Under the pieces are notes generated by a model that was not told the DNA's origin, searched no databases, and was given only the letters and a program-made list of their open reading frames with translations. A stretch of 64,000 bases of DNA from Lepas anatifera (taxonomy: Eukaryota; Arthropoda; Thecostraca; Lepadidae): contig JAOTON010001253.1 of NCBI GenBank assembly GCA_034440635.1, positions 434,001 through 498,000 on the forward strand, in the 5' to 3' direction. Positions 11,585 to 22,619 of the stretch are shown here, one piece after another. The translations under genes were made by a program, and so were the position numbers. Numbering within the stretch: position 1 is the first letter of the stretch; each line of letters starts with the position of its first letter.

Positions 11585-12807
11585 CCCTCCTAACTCGAGA
11601 ACTACCCAATCGATCTCTTTCATCTGAAGTCTAATCGATAGCCCCACCCAAAACGACCCAAAACATTTTTTTGCCTTAACATGGTCAAAATCGGATTTCC
11701 AAGGACAACATGAGCCCATAGTATAACTAAATAACTTGAAATAATGAGGATTGTCATATTTCTTGACGTTACTATGACTTCATCAAATCTGATAAATGAA
11801 GGAGTTATGCGAAAAATATATTTATTCGTAGCTCTATGGACGTGTAGCACGCATATGGCTCCTCAAAACACAATTACAGATATACTTTTGGTTTCTGATT
11901 CCGATAGTGTGGTATATTTTATGCTAACAGGGCAAACAAATTCTCAAAACGTAGGCTCATAGGAAAAAGTGAATTTCTGGAATAGATGTATCACAAACTT
12001 TTTGAAAATGTCACTCTCTGTTGCCCAAAAAGATTACCAAGATGACAAAGTCTTACTTTTCGAGAGCTTTAATTTTAAAACACCACTCTGACGTAATGCA
12101 AGGAACGGTTTTTGTCTGGTTGCCTTTAAGGTACGTAAAAGTCATTTCTGGACAGTTGTAGAAAGTTTCGTTTCTTTACCTATGATGACCAAAGAGATAT
12201 GTTCAAAAGCGTGAAGAGATATTCTCCTCGCCTGTTCCAGGTGTGGGTTAAATCCTCCAGACCCTGGCTGAAGAGAAAGTGCCCCGAATTTCCGCATTGA
12301 ACATACTGTTGTCAGAGTGGGGACCGCAGTTACCACCAGATTCCAACTCCATGCACGGGCTAAATTGACCTTACCATTTATCTGAGGGTATCAAAGCCGC
12401 CGAAAGGGGGACGTGTCGTCCCCACCTTTCATCAAAAGGTTATCCGATTTCAGCCAAATTAAGAATATGTCAAATATTTTAGACGCGAGCAGGTGCAAAA
12501 CACTACAAGGAATACAATACCAAACTGTTGCCTTTTTCTATTTGTGACGTTAGTTTTCTACCAGAGATGAGATATAGCTTCACTCGCAGCACACGCGCCC
12601 CTCTGGTTTGACCGGTGGTGGCACTTCTGCCATTGCCATACAAAACCACCAGGCTACTTGGAGAGGGAACAATAACATGATGGTCAACCAGTTTATATGC
12701 AGCCGGTCATATTGCAGTTATCAATACAATAATCGACACACAAAAATACTTGGATTTGTTTAGTTAACACAAGGCTCAGAAATACATGTAGGCATTGTTA
12801 AGTAAGG
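11585..12807. other. Unassigned DNA
   Basis: No gene recognised. Short opposing ORFs at 11620-11850 (-) and 11744-11962 (+) overlap and have no domain. Confidence 0.4.
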
Positions 12808-12815
12808 AATGCCTT

Positions 12816-13089
12816 CATACGCGGATCCAGGATTGCCGATCGGGGGGGGATACCTTCCCGGGGGAGGTGGCTATCCGAACCAGGGGGGCGCCACTTTTGA
12901 CCGGCAAAACCTATTAGGTAGGCGCCAAATCCTATCGGTGGGCGCCGATTTTCGCATCCTGGGGGGGGGTGGGAAGTGACATTTCAGGGGGCAACTTTCA
13001 GGGGCGCCGTGACCATTGCAGGGAGCGCCGAGGGTCGACCGGGGGGTGGGGGCACGTGCTCCCCTTTGCCCCCTCTGGGTCCGCCTATG
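12816..13089. mobile_element. hAT-like MITE with perfect 8-bp TSD
   Basis: The element is 274 bp. The left end is CATACGCGGATCCAGG and the right end, read on minus, is CATAGGCGGACCCAGAGG. It is bracketed by a perfect 8-bp duplication AATGCCTT (12808-12815 and 13090-13097). The interior is rich in G runs (GGGGGG, GGCGCC), with no coding capacity. The ORF at 12969-13229 crosses the element boundary and is therefore spurious. Confidence 0.85.
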
Positions 13090-13097
13090 AATGCCTT

Positions 13098-15895
13098 ATT
13101 CAGTATCAGCGATGCCAAATGTTTTCTTGTTTTTTTTTAACGCCAGTAATCGGTTTGCAAAGTAATCGTGATCCCACTGTTGTCGCTGGTGCAACGGCAC
13201 CAGTTGGGCGTAAAATGATAAGCCATTAAGATGTTAAATGACACATCTTAAGTTTTGTGCAATAAAGGATGATATTTCTGTTGATAGAACATGTTTTGCT
13301 GTGTGATAGGTATTTTGTAATTTTTTGTCGAATTATCTGGTCAGTCACTGCTTGATTTTTTTGTCTTATTATTATATTTTAGAGGTTTGTTTGAGGACGT
13401 CTGCCTGTTGCGAAGTTAAGGGAGTTTCGAAGAAGAATTCACAGCGTGCTGAAGTGTTGTAGATGCCGCGCCGTTGAAGCCTGTTGCTTTCTGGTATCAC
13501 CCACGATTTCCGCTCCCTCGAATTCACCCTCACTCTCCTCCAACAGCCGCTCAACAATACTGATTGAGGCCACAAAGCCTGGCGATTTTTTGCCATCAGA
13601 GGGACGGTGCCTCTATTAGGCCTCGAAAGCTTTTCGAGGAGTGTAAATATCGAGCTTTCCTATTGGTTTCTTACACCAACCATACTTTGTGCGACCTAGT
13701 GGAAATCTGAAAAACATAAAGGGAAATTGATTATTTTCAGTCGATTATAATTTGTGCGCAAGTACTGCACACTGGCAGGTAGTTGGTACTTGTACCTCAC
13801 ATGTAGCACACAGTAACTTACATGCTTCTATATCTTCGTTCAGCTATATTTACATATGGGTTCATTTAGAAACATGGAAAACGTCGGCATCGGGGAGCAC
13901 CTTTGTTAGAACCAAGAGAAAATAAATGAGTCTTAGGCGGCGCGCTAGAGCTAGGAATTCAGATGGAGCCGACCGCAGTGCACCGTTGGTGCAGGCCATT
14001 TTCCCTTACTCAGGTGAATGTGCACGTGCCGGTTTCACACTGGACCCTGATTGGCTGCCCGCTGTCGTAGCTGGCTGCTGGTTGGTCGATAGTCGATGAC
14101 GCTGTCCAATAAAGCCAACCAGGTATTTGCGACAATGGCCTGCGCCGTCTATACGGGAAATTAACGGTGGCTTGGACGACAGCTGGTAGCAAATTACCAG
14201 CCAGTCGACAGAAGTGAGTCTGCTCTCACTGGAGAACGTTGGCAGAACTTGTACAGAGCGCCGCACTGGAACCCTTACTAAGAGGCTGTTTGTAACTTGG
14301 TCCGGGGATACCCGATCTCCTTCCCACGCGTCTCTCACATCCACCGCATATCTATTTACCTCTTCAACTTTAAGCGCAGGAAGGGTATCTTCTCCGCCTT
14401 TGTTGCATTGAACATAGTGTTCTTTTCTTTCAAAAGCGGAGAGGAAGCGATTTATCCCACTCTCGCTTTTAAAGCATTACAAGCACACTGCGTGGCACAA
14501 ATGCAGTGATTTTGTTTTGCTCGGGGTCCTAGCTGGTTCAATGATCTTAGAAACAATTTGTATGATAGTTCATAAACAGTTTTTTGTGACAGAAAATACC
14601 CAAATGGGAAAATCCCACCTTGGGGCAGGATGCCGAAACGGAGCCAGTCTTTAGATATCGATACTTAGCTGGAAGAGATCAAGAGCTTCTTAGATAAAGA
14701 ACTGGTCTATTTATATCGACATTTCGACGTATCGGCATAGGTTGAGATCTAAAGCTATCTGTTTTATAAGCGCTTTGATAGGAGATAAATATATCCTTCA
14801 TGTTTGCCTTGGCAAACAAAGGGCTGTACAAATAGTGTATGTGTTCCACCAATACAAATGCCCAAGTTAACTTCAGAATTTAAGGGTAATACCCGACGAG
14901 ATTGTGAAAGACCTCAATACGCCCACATACTTGAACCTTCGACCAAGATGCAGTATGATGTTTTAATTGGAGACAGTGCCTTGCCATTTGATCTGGTATG
15001 GTGTATGTGACGCAGGGCGTGACGGCGGCCTCAGACTGCAGTGGTGGGGCGGGTCGGCCGCAGCCAGCGGCGACTGAGAAATCTAGCCTGGGCCGTGCTG
15101 TAATCTTGACGAAGCACGCTCTTTGTTTTCTCGAACACAGAGAAGGCAGATTTGCGGGGACGCCTCGCTGCATTAGTCTTCAGTGGCAGGGAATTAATGT
15201 GACTAATTGTTAACAAGGCGGCTCGTTTAACGAAAGAGCGCTCTTGAGAGCCGATGCCGCAGTTTAGAGCTCAGTGTAGGCCAGCCAAGGCCTACTCGCC
15301 AATGGTAATAGATGTAAGTAACGCTAGAATAGCCGACATTAGTTACCGTACAACAATGAAAATTCCCTTTAGCTTTCTACTATACGACCTACAATTGAAT
15401 TAAGCTCGGTCGCTGGGCCTGGCTGGTGGTGCACGAATTGATTATCTCGCAGAGAATGTGACACCTTTATAATGAGATTTGAATAGATAGTGCAGTCTTC
15501 TTGAGCATGCCTAAACACATTGTTCTCAGGCAGAGTTCCCAGGCACAGGTCACTAAAATACTTTAAAATGTCCATGGGTGGGTACAAAGTCTACTGCGTT
15601 CAGCAATAAGTACGTGGCGTACAGAAATCTGTACCTAATTCTTAGCCAGGTTGTCCTTGAGGTGCCAGCCGCAGAATTAGTTAATTTGTGATAGGTGTGT
15701 GGTCGGTGAATTTCTAAACAGACGAATGGGAGGTCAACCACCCAAGAGTGGCTTTATTTTATATGCAAATGTATGTACCACTGGTTGGAAGCCTTTTTTC
15801 CTTATTCCTGCAAGTTCCCCCCATGTCAAATCCACGCTTATCCATAATTACATTTAGTAAGTAGGCGGAGCGAAGTTGGCAGCAGCATTATTATT
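13098..15895. other. Unassigned DNA with CCAAT-like motifs
   Basis: No supported gene. ORFs overlap on both strands at 14006-14411 and 14880-15216, with no domain. CCAAT or ATTGG motifs cluster at about 14048-14120 in a moderately GC-rich stretch, which could be a promoter. I see no TATA box, initiator or following gene to support that. Confidence 0.35.
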
Positions 15896-16140
15896 ATGAG
15901 TTGTAAAGAGGTGTTGAAAATAACCATTATCTGCCAAGTTTTTTATTTTAGACCTAAATTAATATTAAAATCATCAACACAATAATAGGAGCTTTCGACG
16001 TCAAGTCATCCTCAGCTGAGGATGGCTTGACGTCGAATGCTCCTATTATTGTGTTGATGCTTTTAATATTAATTGAGGTCTAAAATAAAAGAAATAACTT
16101 GGCAGATAATGGTCATTTTCAACACCACTTTAAAACTCAT
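15896..16140. repeat. 245-bp near-perfect palindrome
   Basis: The two arms are reverse complements around the centre CAGCTG (16013-16018). The outer ends read ATGAGTTGTAAAG...CTTTAAAACTCAT. Central blocks such as CTCCTATTATTGTGTTGATG and TCGACGTCAAG are repeated in inverted form with few mismatches. There is essentially no spacer, so the whole sequence can form one hairpin or cruciform. Next to 15896 is an ATTATTATT stretch. I could not define a TSD. It may be a fold-back MITE. Confidence 0.85.
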
Positions 16141-17607
16141 CATTATCTGTGTTTTAAAACAATCGTTAAGCCCTAAAGAATTAAGCCTTGTTTGCCGGTC
16201 TTTACTGCTGACTATCTGAGCGCGACAACTCGGTGCTCTAATGCAGTCGACAGGCCTGCTAAAATAGCTATGGGTATTTTTAGTGTTTTTTTTAATATGG
16301 TCAATGGATACCTTATCGTTCTAGAAAATGAGGCTAGTCTGACAGGGGATATTTCATTTTCCGCCTCTGAACGCTAGTGGGGTGCCTCCAGGAAACAAAA
16401 GTCGACTTTAAATATCCGCGATGATTACTCCGAAGATGCGAAATACTTAAAACTGCTAACTATTCAACGCTTTTGGAACACGTTTTGCCACATTGCCAAA
16501 TTTTTTATAGTCCCATTATGAATGCCTGACAGATGCATGGCAGTTGCTACAGAGACCATCGCTAGCAATAACCATCGTGAGTCGCCCGTTGAAGTAGATG
16601 ATGGAATTTCACGGGCTGGAACATACCTTTACACTGAAGGATTAAAGAACTTGTTGATTTGGTGTAACATTTGGTATTATCTTTTACCCTGCAGAATTTG
16701 ATGCTAATAAGTATGGCGCTTGAGTTGTGAATTCATACTTTCTTCGAGTAACGATACCGCCCTGGTCGTTATTACTCCGTCCAAAACCGTAGCCTGGTCC
16801 TTGACCCTCAGAGGCACAAGATCGGCGGCGGCGACTCCAGACCGGCGACGTCACAGTAAGCCGACTGTGTGCGGCCCCGGTCGATACTGTTGACTGAACC
16901 ATTTCTAGGAACCGCTGCCAGTCATGGTGGGCTGGAATCAACTTATTTACATGGTGCCCACCGCACATATTTGAAGAGGTGAAAGAGGCCCCAGGTGACT
17001 ACCGAGCGTAAATTAAAACCTAGGTGGGGATATGTGGGGGCAAAACGTTTGAAGTCAGGTTTGAGGATTTCAGAAAAATACGTGTCGAAACATGATATTG
17101 GCATGTGACTTAAAAATGTAAGTCATACCATGCGATTGTGGAGTTAATAAGATTGTCGTTTCACTAGATTTTTTATGTTATTTTTATGAAAAAAAACACG
17201 TAGGTACAGTTAAAAGTACGATTGTACCTATTTATCTCGGCTAGTTCCCAGAAAATAAGAAAACTACAATGTGGGGAATATTTCTGTGGCGTGTAATATG
17301 TTTCCAATGGTTTTTAACTAAATCCAATGTCGCAATTGTGTTATTTATCATAACTGCACCTTATCTGATCAAGTGCACCCTGGCGTAGAAAGTTCAGTGA
17401 TTTTTTCTTAGGATGATTCCAATATGCGTAAGCCATTGCGATCTTGGCAAATTCAGTAATAATTTTGATGTTATATATATTTTCCAGAAAAAAATAATTT
17501 CCAATACAAAGCAAGGTAAATGATCTCTAGATGGATATTTCCAGGGGAAATTGAAACTGGATGAAACAGTACGGAACGCAGAAGCTCCCCCTGGTATGAG
17601 CTCTCAT
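16141..17607. other. Unassigned DNA
   Basis: No gene recognised. ORFs at 16192-16377 (+) and 16684-16968 (-) are short and lack domains. Confidence 0.4.
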
Positions 17608-17615
17608 AATACCAT

Positions 17616-20583
17616 CAGAGGTGCAGAAACTTGCCAACTCGGCTAGCGGAGTTTGTGACACATTTACGAAAATTGAGGTGCATAATTGTGACAAAATAGC
17701 GATCCTGACTGTATGGCTCAAAATCAAACCACATATTTTCGAAATAGAGAATGAAGCGTGTAGGGAGCAGCTCTGTTAGCAGCTCTGTTCTTCAATTGCA
17801 CAGCGTACCATTAGTGATACAATATTGGTACTGTGTTCAGTTTCTACTAAAACGAGGGACCCCGCTACAGAAAACCCGCAAACCGCTGTCACAGTTGCCA
17901 GATTTTAACATGCAGCCCAATGGTGCGGATTGTTAGTAGTTTGCAGAAAGTTGTCGCCTAGATACCGGAAATGTGACAGTCACTTTTTTCGAGATATATA
18001 CGATTGTGGGCATATTTAACCCTCGCCCCACCGGGGGGCCATCGATGGCCCCCTAAGGTTTTTCCGGGATAGCAGAAAACGACGAGGCGCAGCACCGCGG
18101 TTGAGGGCTCTACCTCTCACTGCATCATTTTCCATCATCCCTGAAATTTTTACCCCGGGTCACCCACGGTCAGGTCACCAGACGAGGTCAACAGGTCACC
18201 TACTTCACCTTTAGAGCTCTGTAAGAGCTACATTTCAAGTCGATCAATTTGAAACTTCCTACACTTCATGACCCCTCCGGGTCTCAGGTGTATATCCGGG
18301 ATTTTTCGATTTCGTGCCCTGAGGTCGGTCACGAGGCGACCTCTCCCATTGGAAAGCATGGGGAAAAGCTATTTCATGATATAAAGCCCAAAATGATTGC
18401 AAATACTCAGACTGCTCGAACAACGTTTTTGGACACCCTTTCACGGATCCCAGGGGTCATATTTGCCCTTTGACTTTTCCAGGTCATCAGGTCACCGGAG
18501 GTCAAAACAGTATTTTGACCATAACTTTTGACCTAATTGAGCTAGAGCGGTGAAACAAACACCATCGTGTTTGTCTTGTCACTGGCTTTCATTTGATATA
18601 CGGGGTCCTTTTGACCTTCGTGACCTCGGTCATATTAGGTCACGGTGACCTCTGGCGGTCAAACCACTGGCGGGAGGTCTTTACGTTCCCATAGCGGAAA
18701 GTACTGGCATTTGTATCAATGTACTTTACCGGCCTCATAGCTCTAATGACATAAGAGTTATGCCCGTTTGCTTAATCATTGCATATTTGATGAATAGCCG
18801 ATCTTGACCTAATTTGACCTCTGGAGGTCAAACCATGACCTGAGCACTAAACTGCAGTTACTAATTCACGAGTTTCATTGCACTTTTGGCTACGCCCTAT
18901 TTTGAGTTGAGGGGGCCATCGATGGCCCGGTGGGAGGTGGCGTTAAGGCATTAAAGATAACGCAGATACTTTATCAAGTACTTCTCTGTGCCTTTTTTCA
19001 GGTTAAGTCAGATTTACAGTTTGGGTCTCTTCGATTTAGCGGTCCCTATTTCTTCGAATTTAGTATTAAGTACGCCTAAAAGCTACTAATAAAAGTACTA
19101 AGTGAGTGAAGAAATAAACATAGCTGGGCAGCAATTCTACTTAAACTGCGCAACAGCGACAAGACAAGTTAGAAATGTTTAGTGATGTAGAGCCTGCCAA
19201 AAATTTTAACAGGCCGGAAGCCACTTATTTTGAGGACATATTTATTAGGCATATTTGAGATAAGTGCAGGCTAAAACTAGCTAGAATAAATATTGCTGCC
19301 CATGGCTTATCTAAGATGAATGTAGGCTATTGCAAGACTGATGCACTTTCCCATATCAAACTTGGGTTTTCATTCCTTAGCCTGCTTGTGCCTCAGCTTA
19401 TTTGTGCCCTAGATTGGTTAGATATATTTGGAGCTGGAGGAATTTGGGGGAGTTGGCGCCAGCAACAGGCTGGCAACAACAGTGATTCAGGTGAGTTTTC
19501 ATGATCAAATTATCATATCAATATTGTACAGATAGCAAATGTGTGCTAATGCAGTCCTCCACAAAGTGTTAACACTGGAGAGGGGCCTGGAACTAACGTG
19601 CACTGGAGGGGGCCGAGTAGACCCCCTTCTTATCTCAGAAAATCACAGCAAATCTCAGAAAGCAGACTTCGAAGATAGACTTCACATACAGCAAAAATAG
19701 ACTTCGAAAAACGCTGGTTGGGGGTGTGTTGCTTACTAGCAGTGGTGGTAAGCAACGCACAGGACCTGAACTGCATGGAGTTAAAGCAGGATTTTGACTA
19801 CACTGGATCTTTCTTTGGTATGTGAATTCCAATACCTCTGTACCTATTAGGCCAATAGACATAATTTTACATCTATGCAGGCTAGTTGCCTCAAAGTTTT
19901 TACTGCAAAAAGGAATGACCAGGCAGGAGATGATCGTCAGTGGGATGCAAATTTTAAGCATTTGATGTGTTTATAAAAATGCTACCTAAGGTCCACTTTA
20001 CCAACACATTTTAGGTAGATCCAAATACTATGTTGATATTGACATTTTTTCCCCTTTTGTTGATATGTGAGATAGAAGTTTAGTGGGGGGGGGAAGCTGT
20101 GGTCAGGGTTCCCAATTGTGTGTGCATATATGCTCCCATTCAGAGATAGGTATGTTCCCAATAATGACTATTTTCATGATAATTGCTACATTTAATCATG
20201 TGGAAAAGTACCATAATTGGAAAAACTCCTTCCAAAAATGGAAACTTCTTCAAAAAGGGAAATGCATGTCATTGGGGGAAACTGCGGACAGAGTTTCCAA
20301 TAATAGTTATGACCCCAATACGGGAAAAAATGACCCATAATTGGAAATTTTCCTTCCAAAAACAAAAACATGATCTATAAATGAAAACTCAGTTTACTAC
20401 TTTCATGCTGTAATGGTTTGGTGCTAGAACCTTGTCTGCTGCAAAAAGTAAGGGACAGGTAGAGGACATTCAGCATATTGGAAATAGTATTCAAGTATAC
20501 AATTATTATTTCCAGCTCTGTGTGACAGAGGAGGCATACGTCGCATTGAGTTTGTGACAGCCAGCATACTTTCTGCACCTCTG
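17616..20583 (+). mobile_element. hAT-like element V, copy 1
   Basis: The left end is CAGAGGTGCAGAAACTTGCC and the right end, read on minus, is CAGAGGTGCAGAAAGTATGC. This gives 14-bp terminal inverted repeats. A perfect 8-bp TSD AATACCAT flanks it (17608-17615 and 20584-20591). It aligns with copy 2 (22620-24634, opposite strand) along its whole length, except for a U MITE at 18020-18942. Subtracting that MITE leaves about 2.04 kb. CA...TG ends with an 8-bp TSD fit the hAT superfamily. Its ORFs are short and lack transposase motifs, so it is non-autonomous or decayed. The interior near 20200-20360 has many TTGGAAA/TTTCCAA motifs on both strands. Confidence 0.92.
18020..18942 (-). mobile_element. 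U-family TTAA MITE, copy 1, inside V
   Basis: The 923-bp element is bounded by TTAA at 18016-18019 and 18943-18946. Its ends are CCCTCGCCCCACCGGGG and, read on minus, CGCCACCTCCCACCGGGCC. Both run into GGCCATCGATGGCC. It lies in the opposite orientation to copies 2, 3 and 4. V copy 2 lacks it and shows a single TTAA at 24229-24232 at the matching position, so the insertion boundaries and TSD are directly proven. The body is AGGTCA-rich, with DR4 pairs at 18489-18504 and 18627-18642 and a 20-bp palindrome TTTGACCTCTGGAGGTCAAA at 18813-18832. Confidence 0.93.
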
Positions 20584-20591
20584 AATACCAT

Positions 20592-20943
20592 TTGGAGAAT
20601 TGGAATCCTCTGTAGTAACTAAAAACATTTATAGCCGCAACTATGGCCCTCTCCTACCCCATCGAAGCTTTCTATGAATAGAAAAGGGATCTAGGTGGAC
20701 AGTCTGGAGCAAGATTTGGCACCTTAGTCAACAATAGAATCCCAACTTCTACAATTCTGGTACATTGTGACACGGAAAGGCTCGCCATCCAGAAAATGGT
20801 GAATCGTATTGTTTAATAATAGAATCATAATGCGCATACACCTCATAATGAGCATATCGATTAACAATATTGTTAGATGAGGCATACTCAAAATGATGTG
20901 CAGGGCAGAGAACCTTATAGAATATGAGGTGCAGGCACTAGAA
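20592..20943. other. Unassigned spacer between V copy 1 and U copy 2
   Basis: No gene or element recognised in this 350-bp stretch. It is unique sequence that is not part of either V copy. Confidence 0.5.
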
Positions 20944-20947
20944 TTAG

Positions 20948-21981
20948 CCCGCGTCCCACCGGGGTCCGGCGCCACTTTCGCCCCACCGAGGGCCATCGAT
21001 GCGCCCCTTCTAACTCTGAAAATATGAGGGTTAGCGCAAATCTGCAAAGCTCATTAGAAGGCTCACGTAAATTCAGTAAGAAGTTAATTCACATGTTTAA
21101 GCACTCAAGTCAATGGTTTGACCACCAGAGGTCAAGTTAGGTCACGATAGGCTATTGTCACTCAAATATGCAATGCTTAAGAAAATTGGGCATAAGATAT
21201 GCCATTAAAACTATTGAGATCTGGTAAAGTACATTTGATAGAAAAACGCCAAACCCTTTTCCGCTATGTGGAACATAATGACCTCCCGCCAGTGGTTTGA
21301 CCTCCAGAGGTCACCTCGTGACCTAATATGACCTGAGGTCACGAAAGGACAGAAAGTGACCTCCTTGCTGTATATCAAATTACAGCTAGTGACGAGACAT
21401 ACGAGATATACACGATGGTGTTTGATTCAGCGCTCTAGCTTAATTAGGTCAAAGGTTATTGTAAAAATACTTCTTTTGACCCCTGGTGACCTTGGATGAC
21501 CTCAGATAGGTCAAACAGAAACTATCGCTCCTGAGATCCGTGAAAGGGTATCCAAGAACGCTTTTTGGAGCAATCTTGGCATTTTCAATCATTTTTTGTG
21601 ACTTTTAGATCATAAGACAGCTTTTCCCCCACGCCTTTTCAATGGGAGAGGTCATCTTGCGACCCGAACTCAGGTCACGAAATCGAAAAATCCCGGATAT
21701 AGATTTTGTAGGCCCTAGAGGGATGCTGAAGTGTAGGAAGTTTCAAATCAGTCGGCTTAGTAATGTAGCTCTGGTAAAACTCAAAATTTGAAGTGAGGTG
21801 ACCTTGGTTGACCTCGCCTGGGGACCTGACTTTGTGTAACCCAGAATAAAAAATTTCACGGATGGTGGGAAAATGATGGGGTGAGAGGTAAAACCCTCAA
21901 CTACGGAGATGCGCCTCGTCGTTTTTCTGTTATTCTGTAAAATCTTAGGGGGGCCATCTATTGCCCCCGGTGGGGCGAGGG
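20948..21981 (+). mobile_element. U-family TTAA MITE, copy 2 (fullest copy)
   Basis: The 1,034-bp element starts CCCGCGTCCCACCGGGG after TTAG (20944-20947, a one-base change from TTAA). It ends GGTGGGGCGAGGG before TTAA (21982-21985). Subterminal blocks include GGGCCATCGATG on the left and GGGGGCCATCTATTGCCCCC on the right. By eye it contains 8 exact AGGTCA and 9 exact TGACCT hexamers. About 0.5 would be expected by chance in this length. No ORF of note. The piggyBac-type assignment rests on TTAA and CCC...GGG ends only. Confidence 0.9.
21129..21814. repeat. Repeated DR4 arrangement of AGGTCA half-sites
   Basis: Within U copy 2, four pairs of exact AGGTCA or TGACCT hexamers are direct repeats with exactly 4 bp between them: 21129-21144, 21319-21334, 21487-21502 and 21799-21814. 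AGGTCA is the classical nuclear-receptor half-site, and DR4 is a spacing used by several receptor heterodimers. Whether any receptor binds here is inference. The repeats could equally be internal binding sites for the transposase. Confidence 0.75.
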
Positions 21982-21985
21982 TTAA

Positions 21986-22611
21986 AACCTTGAAACACAA
22001 TTTCTTTAGATATCTTTATAAGGTCATATTGAAAAAATAATAAAAATGAGGCTATTTTTTCTTAGAGAAGGGATGAACGTTTCTACGTCAAAGTTTACAC
22101 TAACAATATCCATGCGAGAGAGCCTGGGTGAGGCGTGGTTTTATTCCATCGGTGGGATTCGCTTTTAACCGGACCTTGAGAAGTTTAGTTTAGTGAACTT
22201 CCGGACCGGACCTTGAGAAGTGAAATTTCCAAGAAGTCTTTGTCCTTACACCTCGCAATTTTGGTAAACGTCTCTGGTCTAGGGGCCGTTTTGAGTTTTT
22301 CGCAGCCTGATACTCTCAGTTGACGTCATAAGTGAATGGCTCATTATGGGATTTATGTACTATATGGTTGTATTATAAACAAATATTCATATTTACGCCT
22401 GTCAGTGAGCCTGTCCGTACTAAACGGCGAAAACATTGCAGAATACAAACATATATTGATAATTTGGGCTTCAGGATGTTCCAACTTGCGTGGTCATATA
22501 GCACTGAAGAAGATAGGAAAGGAAAGTGGAGAAGGGTGCAAAATGTCTCTCAAAATTGTCCATCTAAACTCCTGTTATTCATGGGAAGCTGTGACACAGG
22601 GACTCTGGAAG
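21986..22611. other. Unassigned spacer before V copy 2
   Basis: No gene recognised. A 16-bp direct repeat CCGGACCTTGAGAAGT occurs at 22169-22184 and 22206-22221. ORFs starting at 22332 and 22336 run into V copy 2 and are chimeric. Confidence 0.4.
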
Positions 22612-22619
22612 TCCCCATG

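Noticed and set aside
12969..13229. 86-codon ORF as a gene
   Set aside because: It crosses the right border and TSD of the hAT-like MITE at 13089-13097.
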